A stretch of DNA of 6,610 nucleotides from CAYXUW01 sp964468375 (GCA_964468375.1 CAYXUW010000116.1:1-6610); one strand, 5' to 3'. Numbered from the stretch's first letter, positions 1 to 5,619 are shown. Made by a program: numbers and translations. Notes: generated by a model not told the origin, from the letters alone.

Positions 1-1
1 G

Positions 2-148
2 CAAACGTTCAAAAATTTTCAAAAACTACAGAAAGCTTCTGAAAGTTGCAGTGAAACGATAGAAATACCTAAGCGAATCGTGAAAAACACATACGAGATG
101 TTTGAAAATTTCGGAAGGTTCCTACTCGATATCCGGTGGTTTTCGTGA
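2..148 (+). CDS. Possible 3' end of a gene cut by the window edge
   Basis: A frame open from the window's first bases runs 48 codons to a TGA at 146-148. The encoded tail is polar and charged with regularly spaced aromatic and aliphatic residues (for example IPKRIVKNTYEMFENFGRF), which reads like an amphipathic helical C-terminus rather than random sequence. I do not recognise a family. The stretch is too short to be sure it is coding, and another forward frame is also open for the first 60 bases. The sequence after it turns into low-complexity DNA, which fits the end of a gene. It may equally be a decayed remnant. Confidence 0.3.
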   Translation, partial: QTFKNFQKLQKASESCSETIEIPKRIVKNTYEMFENFGRFLLDIRWFS

Positions 149-207
149 TGTTGTTAAGATGGGCAATATAAAACATTATCGGACGTTACCAGTGGGGAGG
201 AGGGGAG

Positions 208-249
<42 letters not shown>

Positions 250-410
250 ATGGGTAAGGTAGGTAGGAAGGAAGACGGAGGTGGTGGGGAGGTGTACTAA
301 CTATGGGGAAATAGGTGGGAGGTGGGGTGGGAGGCAATTTTTTGTAGGGGGGAGTCGCAGGTAGTTGGAGGAGAGTGTTAGGTGGGTACATGGGGAGGAA
401 AACATTTTAT
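250..410 (+). other. G-rich, gene-free stretch with quadruplex potential
   Basis: The plus strand here is dominated by G runs separated by A and T. Runs at 305-308, 317-319, 324-327 and 329-331 have loops of 8, 4 and 1 nt, the pattern expected of a G-quadruplex. Reverse-strand open frames through this tract are rich in P, S, T and L, as expected from reading a C-rich strand, and I do not regard them as genes. I see no other feature between 149 and 410. Confidence 0.5.
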
Positions 411-415
411 GCGCA

Positions 416-605
416 GTGCTGCCGGAGGCCTGCGAGTCGGAAACAAAGTTTTTAACTTGAAATTGGTGTTGGTTCCGGAGGACGCGAGTGAGGGGCGTTA
501 GTGTTACGCAACGGCGAAGCCGTGAAGTAATATGGGAAAAGTGCCGAACCGGAGGCACCAACAACAAGAGGAATAAAGTGGTGTCTGAGCAGGAGGCGGA
601 ACAAG
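416..605 (+). repeat. Interrupted type II repeat (two halves around a type I element)
   Basis: The left half (about 416-448, core GGCCTGCGAGTCGGAAAC) matches the left half of the element at 6103-6193 (core GGCCCGCGAGTCGGAGAC). The right half (about 580-605, core GAGCAGGAGGCGGAACAA) matches its right half exactly over that core. In between, the short spacer of the 6103 copy is replaced by a complete 105-bp type I element plus its leader. The simplest reading is that a type I element inserted into a type II element. The right end stops 3 bp short of the stop codon of the minus-strand gene at 609. Confidence 0.6.
463..567 (+). repeat. 105-bp type I repeat, copy 1
   Basis: By hand alignment this copy is 96/105 identical to copy 3 and 92/105 to copy 2, with no indels. 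Terminal inverted repeats TTGGTGTTGGT and ACCAACAACAA pair at 10 of 11 positions. An inner hairpin has stem ACGGC/GCCGT with loop GAA, and an outer part GTTAC/GTAAT across a 3x3 internal loop. About 20 bp before the left end (GTTTTTAACTTGAAA) also resemble the leader of copy 3. It carries no transposase and lies downstream of the minus-strand gene at 609-794. Confidence 0.9.
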
Positions 606-608
606 GAA

Positions 609-794
609 TTATTTTTTATTTTGCTGCCAAAGCCAGATTGCCAGTAACGCAGTAACGACACAGGCAACAGCACTAATCCACATCGGTATCTCGATATTAT
701 TAACCGTGACCTGGCACTGGAAAATGAATCTTAATAAATGAGCTAACGAAATGAGCAGCAGCAATATAACCACGATAATCGTTGACGGTTTCAT
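609..794 (-). CDS. Small two-helix membrane protein, 61 aa
   Basis: The ORF starts at an ATG (794) preceded by a weak Shine-Dalgarno-like GGGGA and ends at TAA (609-611). Residues 4-24 are a strongly hydrophobic helix. A short polar loop with VTVNNIEIPMW follows, then a second helix at about 38-57 and a QQNKK tail. The layout (KPST start, LAHLLR after helix 1, IPMW before helix 2, basic end) resembles small uncharacterised proteins I have seen in environmental bacterial genomes, but I cannot name a family or function. The gene stands alone, facing away from the plus-strand genes that follow. Its stop lies directly beside a repeat element. Confidence 0.72.
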   Translation of the reverse strand: MKPSTIIVVILLLLISLAHLLRFIFQCQVTVNNIEIPMWISAVACVVTALLAIWLWQQNKK

Positions 795-942
795 AGAATT
801 TTCCCCGGAAGGCGATATTTCGCATACCGCCGATAGTGTTATTTTCCGCTGATTTTACAGCAGCATTATGTTAAGGGCAATAAGAAATTTGGGATTGGGA
901 AAAGGGGTAAAATTGGTTTATATGGAAAAGAGAGTTTTGCGG

Positions 943-948
943 TATAAT
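943..948 (+). promoter_or_regulatory. Possible -10 box (TATAAT) upstream of the 1038 gene
   Basis: A perfect TATAAT stands about 90 bp upstream of the ATG at 1038, in the gap between divergent genes. No good -35 hexamer lies 16-18 bp upstream; the nearest candidate, TTGGTT at 913-918, is too far at 24 bp. The call rests on the -10 match and its position alone. Confidence 0.35.
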
Positions 949-1037
949 ATTGCGGATTAGCAGTTTTTGCCTGGTTTTTAGTCGACAGCAATAATCCCTT
1001 GTTGTATTGTTATTAAGCTTGGAAATGGAGAAGTAGG

Positions 1038-1466
1038 ATGAAGACTGTTTTTCTTATCTTAGCTGCTGTTGTCATCACATTTATAACATCGATGGTGGCA
1101 ATGTTGTTAGTGGGCGTCATCCTTGTGATTATCTCCGGTGTGTGCGTCAAGATTGTTACCGGCGAACTTCCCCAATCACTGGGGTCTTCGTATCCGCGAT
1201 TGGATTTCTTGTTCAAAACTCTTTGCTACACCGCTGCTGATTTCGCAGGGTTAGCTGCGGGTTATGCCATACTCAGTGCCGGAGATATGGTCAGGTTTTT
1301 TCCGATTGTAATTGCTGTTATAGTATTTTCATGTTTTTTGCATCAATCCCGGTCCAAAGGGCGCGCCGGCCGTGTGGAAGTGCCACTCACAAAATTAGAC
1401 AAGATTGCCAATGTCATCGGCACGATTGTTTCTATAGTACTTGGTTACCTCCTTTTGTATCGGTAG
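1038..1466 (+). CDS. Uncharacterised integral membrane protein, 142 aa
   Basis: ATG start with GGAGAAG a few bases upstream (1027-1033). The N-terminus is one long hydrophobic block (residues about 3-40), enough for one long or two short helices. Further hydrophobic segments lie at about 61-81, 85-101 and 122-141, so four or five spans are predicted. The loop between the last two (residues 102-121) is strongly basic (HQSRSKGRAGR), which by the positive-inside rule would be cytoplasmic. No catalytic or transport motif is visible and I do not recognise the family. The next gene follows in the same direction after about 70 bp and may be co-transcribed. Confidence 0.75.
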   Translation: MKTVFLILAAVVITFITSMVAMLLVGVILVIISGVCVKIVTGELPQSLGSSYPRLDFLFKTLCYTAADFAGLAAGYAILSAGDMVRFFPIVIAVIVFSCFLHQSRSKGRAGRVEVPLTKLDKIANVIGTIVSIVLGYLLLYR

Positions 1467-1522
1467 CGCCATTTTCGAGGCAGGGATTTGCGGGGTTAAT
1501 GGAGAGAATTTTGCGGGATTTT

Positions 1523-1529
1523 TAAGGGA
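1523..1529 (+). promoter_or_regulatory. Ribosome binding site that implies an ATT start
   Basis: AAGGGAG is the only good Shine-Dalgarno-like sequence in front of the conserved-looking part of the gene at 1540-1857. It lies 7 nt before ATT at 1537 and 10 nt before ATT at 1540. No standard start codon is at either distance in frame. Confidence 0.45.
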
Positions 1530-1539
1530 GTGTCGGATT

Positions 1540-1857
1540 ATTAACAGGAAACAGATTATCTGCCTTCGTATAGGTATAGCTGTTATTGTTCTGATGGGGA
1601 TTTTTCCACCTACAGTACGCGGTTACACTCCTGCTATGACTTACCCCGGCGGCCTTTACCGGCAAGGAGAGATTCCACGGCCAGCAGGGCACATACCAGC
1701 ACATTACGGTTATACATTTTTATTCATTGCGGAAGCTTCAGATATATCGCTTAACAAATTGCTTATTCATTGGGGAATTGCAGGGGCTGTAACTTTCGGC
1801 CTGATTTACATCTTCAGGGATAAAAAAGCAAAAGAAGAACAAGATGTTAAAGATTGA
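1540..1857 (+). CDS. Small membrane protein, about 105 aa, start uncertain
   Basis: The frame is open from well upstream to a TGA at 1855-1857. The protein-like part begins at INRKQIICLRIGIAV. It has a first helix (residues about 6-21 from 1540) ending in MGIFPP, a polar middle segment, a second helix (about 74-92, HWGIAGAVTFGLIY) and a charged RDKKAKEEQDVKD tail. This plan resembles a recurrent type of uncharacterised small membrane protein in environmental bacteria, as I remember it. No ATG, GTG or TTG lies near the expected start; in-frame choices are TTG at 1441, inside the previous gene, or ATG at 1594, within helix 1. An AAGGGAG Shine-Dalgarno-like run at 1523-1529 points instead to ATT at 1537 or 1540. 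I chose 1540. Confidence 0.65.
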   Translation: MNRKQIICLRIGIAVIVLMGIFPPTVRGYTPAMTYPGGLYRQGEIPRPAGHIPAHYGYTFLFIAEASDISLNKLLIHWGIAGAVTFGLIYIFRDKKAKEEQDVKD

Positions 1858-1889
1858 ATAAAATTGGGAAATGGGGTAAAATTTGTTCA

Positions 1890-1913
1890 GCGATGGCGGT
1901 GAAAAAGCATCGC
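1890..1913. repeat. Perfect 6-bp inverted repeat, possible hairpin
   Basis: GCGATG and CATCGC flank a 12-nt A-rich loop, about 30 bp after the stop of the preceding gene. No T-run follows, so it is not a typical intrinsic terminator. It could still be a 3' stabilising hairpin. Confidence 0.4.
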
Positions 1914-1994
1914 AAGATAAATTTTAGTATATTCGGCTGATAAGAATTGCTGTTTTGGGGCTTAAAGGGGATTTTGGAGTTTTTTTTCGTTTGT

Positions 1995-2029
1995 GACAAA
2001 AAATAGTGCTTGTAGCAACCTATTTTGTC
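1995..2029. promoter_or_regulatory. Long imperfect inverted repeat upstream of the defence operon
   Basis: GACAAAAAATAG (1995-2006) pairs with CTATTTTGTC (2020-2029) apart from a 2-nt A bulge. A second small stem, TGCT/AGCA, lies inside. The right arm overlaps the TTGTCC I propose as the -35 element of the operon promoter. This could be an operator for a dimeric repressor or a structure in a longer transcript; the sequence does not decide between them. Confidence 0.5.
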
Positions 2030-2052
2030 CGATACCTTCAATTATATATAAA
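2025..2052 (+). promoter_or_regulatory. Candidate promoter of the RloA/RloB operon
   Basis: TTGTCC (2025-2030, four of six matches to TTGACA) is 16 bp from TATAAA (2047-2052). The surrounding DNA is very AT-rich, so other -10 phasings such as TATATA at 2045 are possible. The transcript would have a leader of about 60 nt before the ATG at 2120. The leader carries the palindrome TTTGCGCAAA (2070-2079). Confidence 0.4.
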
Positions 2053-2119
2053 ATCAAAAATAAAGCCAATTTGCGCAAAAATTATGCAAAATTTACCTTT
2101 ATATTAGGTGGACAATCAA

Positions 2120-3403
2120 ATGTTAATAGAATTCAGAGTAGCAAACTTTCGCTCCTTTTGTGAGGAGCAAGTACTTAGCCTTGTTGCAAGTAATGACAAA
2201 GAAATAGATAAAAATTGCACAACCAGAGGCAAGCTACGGTTTTTAAAAGCTGTCGGAATATACGGGCCGAATGCATCTGGGAAAAGCAACCTTATAAAGG
2301 CTGTGGATTTCATGAGGGAAACGGTTTTGAAATCAGCCAACACTAAGCCCGACGAAAGCTTAAATGTAACACCATTTCTGTTGGATGACAAGTCAAAACG
2401 CAAAGCAAGCTTTTTTGAAATAACCTTTTACGAGAAGCACGTAAGGTACCAATATGGTTTCACTGCAAAAAGTAAATATATACAAGACGAATGGCTTTTT
2501 GCCTATCCTAAAGGAAGGGCGAGGTTGTGGTACGAAAGGTCATTCAATCACAAAACAAATAAACCCATTTTCAAATTTGGTGGATCTTTGGGGGGCGACA
2601 AAACGAAGCTTGCAAAGATGACCCGTTTGAATTCATTATTCTTGTCTGTAGGAGCACAGTGGAATAACAAACAATTAGCAACCATCTACAAATGGTTCAA
2701 TAATAATTTAAGAATTGTTCCTCCAAAGGAGTATTTCAAACCAATCACGGCCAAAATGCTACTAGAGTTAGAAAGCAAACCTGAAGCCAAAAAAGCTATA
2801 TATGATTTTATTACATCGGCATTAAAGGATGCAGATTTAGGGATATGTGGGTTAGATGTTAAAAAGATAGATGTAGATGAAATTAGGTTTCTAGAATCGA
2901 TTCCAGAGGAGGATAAGCGAAAGCTTATAGAGCGTTTAAAGAAAGAACCATTGATCCAGGTTGAAGTACACCATCGAAATAAAAAGGCTAATAAAATAGT
3001 CTCTTTAATACTAGAAGATGAGTCAGACGGAACACAACGCTTCTTTCAGCTTTTAGGGCCATGGTTAGAAACTCTATCTTATGGTTATACCGTTTTTATC
3101 GATGAGTTAGAAACTAGTCTTCACCCACTTCTAGTGCGCGAACTGATAAAAGTTGTTCAGGATCCGAAGAGTAACAAATATGGAGCACAATTGATTTTTG
3201 CTACACATGACACGACTCTGTTAGATCACAAGATATTTCGAAGGGATCAGATATGGTTTACTGAAAAAGACGAAGATGGCGGCACAAAATTGTATCCCTT
3301 GTCAGATTATAAGCCAAGGAAAGGTGAAGCAATGCAAAAGGGATATCTATCCGGCAGGTATGGCGCTATTCCTATAATCGAGGAGTTTAAGCTAAATGCC
3401 TAG
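2120..3403 (+). CDS. rloA: RloA/AbiLi-like AAA (ABC-type) ATPase of a two-gene defence system
   Basis: This is probably the ATP-hydrolysing sensor or regulator of an RloAB/AbiL-type anti-phage pair. Residue numbers count from ATG 2120: the N-terminus MLIEFRVANFRSF is typical of the family, Walker A is GPNASGKS (49-56), an ABC-signature-like SDGTQR lies at 302-307, Walker B is VFIDE (325-329, with an LHP D-loop-like extension), and the switch histidine is in ATHD (361-364). The end YLSGRYGAIP is also familiar from AbiLi-like proteins. The intact motifs and 427-residue length suggest an active protein. I prefer ATG 2120 over GTG 2108 because AGGTGG (2106-2111), which includes that GTG, is a good ribosome binding site 8 nt from the ATG. 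There is no Toprim domain here; it is supplied by the next gene, overlapping by 8 nt. The gene is more AT-rich than the genes after 5600, which fits horizontal transfer. Confidence 0.9.
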   Translation: MLIEFRVANFRSFCEEQVLSLVASNDKEIDKNCTTRGKLRFLKAVGIYGPNASGKSNLIKAVDFMRETVLKSANTKPDESLNVTPFLLDDKSKRKASFFEITFYEKHVRYQYGFTAKSKYIQDEWLFAYPKGRARLWYERSFNHKTNKPIFKFGGSLGGDKTKLAKMTRLNSLFLSVGAQWNNKQLATIYKWFNNNLRIVPPKEYFKPITAKMLLELESKPEAKKAIYDFITSALKDADLGICGLDVKKIDVDEIRFLESIPEEDKRKLIERLKKEPLIQVEVHHRNKKANKIVSLILEDESDGTQRFFQLLGPWLETLSYGYTVFIDELETSLHPLLVRELIKVVQDPKSNKYGAQLIFATHDTTLLDHKIFRRDQIWFTEKDEDGGTKLYPLSDYKPRKGEAMQKGYLSGRYGAIPIIEEFKLNA

Positions 3404-4049
3404 CAGGAAACAAAAAAGGATTGAGGAATATAATCGCAAAAAGGCATTCAGGGAACCACGCAAAAGCATGCTTATTGTTTGCGAAGGCAAAAAAACAGAA
3501 CCGATATATTTCAACAAATTAAAGAGGAAATTGAAACTAGCGATGGTGGACATAGAAATCGTTGGAATTGGTGCGGTTCCAATTACAGTCGTTAATCGAG
3601 CAGTCGAGCTGAAGAGAGAAAAACGGCAAGCTGCGAAGAAGAGCCCGACAGAGGTTGAATACGATGTGATATATTGTGTGATTGACGTCGAAGCACCTGA
3701 ACCACATGAATCACTCGCAGAGGCTATTAATAAGGCACAAGATAATAAACTGGAGGTTGTTTTAAGCAATCCATGTTTTGAGTACTGGTATATTTTACAC
3801 TTTAGAAAAACAGGTGCTCCATTCAATACAAGTAGAGATGTGAAATCGGAACTGAGGCGAAGATACCACCCTAATTATGACGAAAGCGACGAGACTATTT
3901 TCGACGCCGTTTATCCAAACACAAATAATGCAATAAGGCATTCTAGAGAGGTTTTGAGAGAGCAACATGATAATGCTGCAGATCTGAGGGACTGTAATCC
4001 ATCGACGAATGTTCATAGAATAGTCGAGTGTCTAAAAGCACAATGTTAA
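3396..4049 (+). CDS. rloB: RloB/AbiLii-like Toprim-fold protein, probable effector nuclease
   Basis: RloB-family proteins are partners of RloA/AbiLi ATPases and are thought to be the toxic, nucleic-acid-cleaving arm of the system. The 217-residue product starts with a basic segment (RKQKRIEEYNRKK). It then shows the Toprim-like first strand LIVCEGKKTEPIYF (Glu30, Glu35), an acidic strand end CVIDVE (Asp97, Glu99), and the family hallmark SNPCFEYW..LH (124-135, with Glu129 and His135). In RloB relatives I remember, the second site usually reads DRD; here it is DVE, still acidic. ATG 3396 lies inside the end of the upstream gene (ATGCCTAG overlap), with GAGGAG about 11 nt upstream, so translation is probably coupled. 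The C-terminal 80 residues are charged and not diagnostic. Family assignment is solid; cleavage activity and trigger are inferred. Confidence 0.9.
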   Translation: MPSRKQKRIEEYNRKKAFREPRKSMLIVCEGKKTEPIYFNKLKRKLKLAMVDIEIVGIGAVPITVVNRAVELKREKRQAAKKSPTEVEYDVIYCVIDVEAPEPHESLAEAINKAQDNKLEVVLSNPCFEYWYILHFRKTGAPFNTSRDVKSELRRRYHPNYDESDETIFDAVYPNTNNAIRHSREVLREQHDNAADLRDCNPSTNVHRIVECLKAQC

Positions 4050-4103
4050 GAGCTAAAAGTAGAATATTTTTGAAAGAATTGTTGGCGTAATTTTCACCTA
4101 AAG

Positions 4104-4208
4104 TTGCTGTTGGTTCCGGAGGACGCGAGTGAGGAGCATTAGGATTACGCAGCGGCGGAGCCGTGAAGTAATATGGGAAAATGGCCGAACCGGAGGATGC
4201 AACAGCAA
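4104..4208 (+). repeat. 105-bp type I repeat, copy 2
   Basis: By hand alignment this copy is 95/105 identical to copy 3 and 92/105 to copy 1. The left terminus TTGCTGTTG pairs with CAACAGCAA, but the inner end of the terminal stem is broken by a three-base change (ATG for CAC). In the central hairpin one A-to-G change keeps a G-U pair. The 36 bp before it (from 4067, TTTTGAAAGAATT) also match the leader of copy 3. It lies between the convergent 3' ends of the RloB gene and the small gene at 4261-4422. Confidence 0.9.
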
Positions 4209-4260
4209 GTCAAAACGTATTTAACGGTAACTCTCTCGCCCTCGGTGGTTCAAGTGAGTT

Positions 4261-4422
4261 TCAGGTTAGGTAGTCTCGGGCTATTCGCCAGCCGAGGTAG
4301 ACACCAAGGGCGCTGCCGAAGAATCCGGCGATGAGGGCGGCGATGCCTCCGAATTTAGCACCTATCCACCATCCAATCCAGCCGAAGACAAACATTGCAA
4401 CGAAGATGCAGAGCCGGTTCAT
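4261..4422 (-). CDS. Very small two-helix membrane protein, 53 aa
   Basis: The minus strand encodes a protein starting MNRLCIFVAMFVFGWIGWW and ending GWRIARDYLT. ATG 4422 is preceded by AAGGA with 6 nt spacing, and a TATAAT lies 24 bp further up. Two hydrophobic, glycine-rich helices (about 3-20 and 25-45) with GxxxG-like spacing (GWIGWWIG, GFFGSALG) suggest a tightly packed hairpin in the inner membrane. The start and IARDY end resemble short uncharacterised proteins I have seen in environmental bacteria. Function is unknown. Its reading frame, ribosome binding site and -10 box together make it convincing despite its size. Confidence 0.75.
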   Translation of the reverse strand: MNRLCIFVAMFVFGWIGWWIGAKFGGIAALIAGFFGSALGVYLGWRIARDYLT

Positions 4423-4446
4423 ATCTTGTCCTTAGGGGCAACGATA

Positions 4447-4452
4447 ATTATA
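4447..4452 (-). promoter_or_regulatory. -10 box (TATAAT) of the 53-aa gene
   Basis: On the minus strand a perfect TATAAT ends 24 bp before ATG 4422, giving a short leader that still holds the AAGGA ribosome binding site. No convincing -35 hexamer lies at the expected distance. Confidence 0.5.
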
Positions 4453-4586
4453 CAGTGAGTATTAAAGAATATCCGCCGCTGGTATATCGGCAATAAGCCG
4501 TATTCAGTAAATAATAAATCGCCAATTTTGGGCCGGCGAGGGCAAAGTTTTTTGAAAGAATTGATGGCGTTGTTTTTTACTTAAAG

Positions 4587-4691
4587 TTGCTGTTGGTTGC
4601 GGAGGACGCGAGTGAGGAGCGTTATTATTACGCAACGGCGAAGCCGTGAAGTAATATGGGAAAGTGGCCGAACCGGAGGCACCAACAGCAA
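4587..4691 (+). repeat. 105-bp type I repeat, copy 3 (best-preserved termini)
   Basis: The termini TTGCTGTTGGT and ACCAACAGCAA are perfect 11-bp inverted repeats. Inside are a small ACGC/GCGT hairpin and the larger hairpin ATTAC-3nt-ACGGC-GAA-GCCGT-3nt-GTAAT. The leader (from about 4550, TTTTGAAAGAATTGATGG) matches that of copy 2. Sequence just after the right end (TCCGCTCA, then GCC...GGCTTTT) also resembles the flank of the type II element at 6103-6193. It lies downstream of the minus-strand methyltransferase gene. Bases 4453-4586 and 4692-4769 show no gene. Confidence 0.9.
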
Positions 4692-4769
4692 GTATTCCGC
4701 TCAGGTGCCGCGGGGGCTTTTAAAAAAGGTTGCGGGGATTGTGAAATGGGGTGAGCGGTTCTGATATTT

Positions 4770-5471
4770 TTACCAGATATGCGGGAGCAGGCGGAACTTT
4801 ACATCCTGTGCGTATTCGGAGTAGCCGGGCAATTCCTCTTTCAAGGTTTTGTCTTCCAAAAGAGTTCTTACGATAATGAGAACGACAGCCAGTGATGCAG
4901 GAATCAAAGCCCAAAGCGAACCGAGCGCCAAGGCGGTACTTATAAGTGCAAAGATGCCGGCAAGATAGCCGGGATGCCTTATAAAGCGGTAAGGGCCGGA
5001 GCGGACGACGTAATGGCCCCTATCGGTCTGAATTCGCACGACGCTGGAGAAGAATTTGTTTGTCCTCATAGCCCACGCAGATAGCGACAGCGAAAGGACA
5101 AGGACTGTGTAGCTTATTATATAGACGAGTGCGGGTAATTTTGCGGTCCAGCTGAAACGTCCCGCATCCAAAGCGGCGACGGCGAAGATAGAAATAGAAG
5201 TTGGCAAATAAAGCGGAAGGAAGAACTTGTCCCAAGACTTTCTGCCCGGTCCGGGCTTGGCCCGTTCCCGAATAAGTTCTTTTTTGCTGATTACCGAATG
5301 AATCAGAAAGAAGGAAATGTAACCAGCAACGAAAAGCCAGCCCTGCCAATAATTTATCCGGCCGGCCAATATGAAAATTGAAATAGAGACCAGAAAAACG
5401 AAAAGCCAAACTCTTATCATTATCTTTAGATGAGATGGTTCTTTGTTTGTTTTGCTCTGATTTTGCTGCAT
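4770..5471 (-). CDS. Isoprenylcysteine carboxyl methyltransferase-family membrane protein
   Basis: This is an integral membrane methyltransferase of the ICMT/PEMT fold, which uses S-adenosylmethionine. Bacterial members act on varied or unknown small substrates, so the substrate cannot be named. The 233-residue product has hydrophobic segments at about 18-36, 43-60, 83-103, 112-134, 168-188 and 189-204. The cofactor-binding region GPYRFIRHPGY is at 159-169. The C-terminal signature follows: Glu206, Glu212-Glu213, GYSEY (216-220) and FRLLP (226-230). All expected key residues appear present. The frame stays open upstream to 5705, but that part overlaps the divergent acetyltransferase gene and reads as non-coding. 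ATG 5471 has AAGGA upstream and the short charged QQNQSKTNKEPSHLK leader usual before the first helix, so I start there. Transcription probably runs from the extended -10 at 5497-5505. Confidence 0.87.
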   Translation of the reverse strand: MQQNQSKTNKEPSHLKIMIRVWLFVFLVSISIFILAGRINYWQGWLFVAGYISFFLIHSVISKKELIRERAKPGPGRKSWDKFFLPLYLPTSISIFAVAALDAGRFSWTAKLPALVYIISYTVLVLSLSLSAWAMRTNKFFSSVVRIQTDRGHYVVRSGPYRFIRHPGYLAGIFALISTALALGSLWALIPASLAVVLIIVRTLLEDKTLKEELPGYSEYAQDVKFRLLPHIW

Positions 5472-5496
5472 ATTCCAATTCCTTTTGCCTGCACGT

Positions 5497-5505
5497 ATTT
5501 TAGCA
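5497..5505 (-). promoter_or_regulatory. Extended -10 promoter of the methyltransferase gene
   Basis: On the minus strand TGCTAAAAT is an extended -10 element ending 25 bp before ATG 5471, the same spacing seen at the 53-aa gene. No strong -35 is visible, which extended -10 promoters tolerate. Confidence 0.5.
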
Positions 5506-5619
5506 TTAAATGTTTTCGATGGCGAGATATTAAATATTGCGGGGGACTGGGGAATGCGGTAAAGTTTTGTTTTTAATGCGTAAAGGTTTGAAAGAATCAG
5601 ATACAAATCAGAGGTCGGG

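Noticed and set aside
463..567. Insertion sequence.
   Set aside because: Terminal inverted repeats exist, but no transposase is encoded and I could not identify target-site duplications, so only a non-autonomous repeat is supported.
301..673. Two overlapping minus-strand ORFs of 88 and 73 codons.
   Set aside because: They read across the G-rich tract and the repeat copy, have biased composition (P, S, T, L), no ribosome binding site and no recognisable domain; they are by-products of the repeat and low-complexity DNA.
1013..1216. Minus-strand ORF opposite the 1038 gene.
   Set aside because: It lies antisense to a better-supported membrane-protein gene with a good ribosome binding site.
1331..1525. 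Plus-strand ORF of 64 codons overlapping the end of the 1038 gene.
   Set aside because: Composition is not protein-like and most of it lies within the 1038 gene in another frame.
1847..2041. Minus-strand ORF of 64 codons in the gap before the defence operon.
   Set aside because: AT-rich intergenic DNA with inverted repeats; no ribosome binding site or recognisable motif, and it runs across the candidate promoter.
2116..2403. Minus-strand ORF of 95 codons within the ATPase gene.
   Set aside because: Antisense to the Walker A region of a clear ATPase gene.
3392..4016. Minus-strand ORFs of 144 and 73 codons within the RloB gene.
   Set aside because: Antisense to a recognised family protein; serine- and leucine-rich composition is typical of antisense frames.
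463..4691. CRISPR array.
   Set aside because: The repeats are 105 bp, far apart, unevenly spaced and separated by genes; there are no regular spacers and no cas genes.
4705..4725. Intrinsic terminator (GCC...GGC followed by TTTT).
   Set aside because: The stem is only three base pairs and the T-run short; it is also on the strand opposite to the neighbouring methyltransferase gene.
5020..5478. Minus-strand ORF of 152 codons overlapping the methyltransferase gene.
   Set aside because: It is the same strand in another frame of a gene with clear family motifs.
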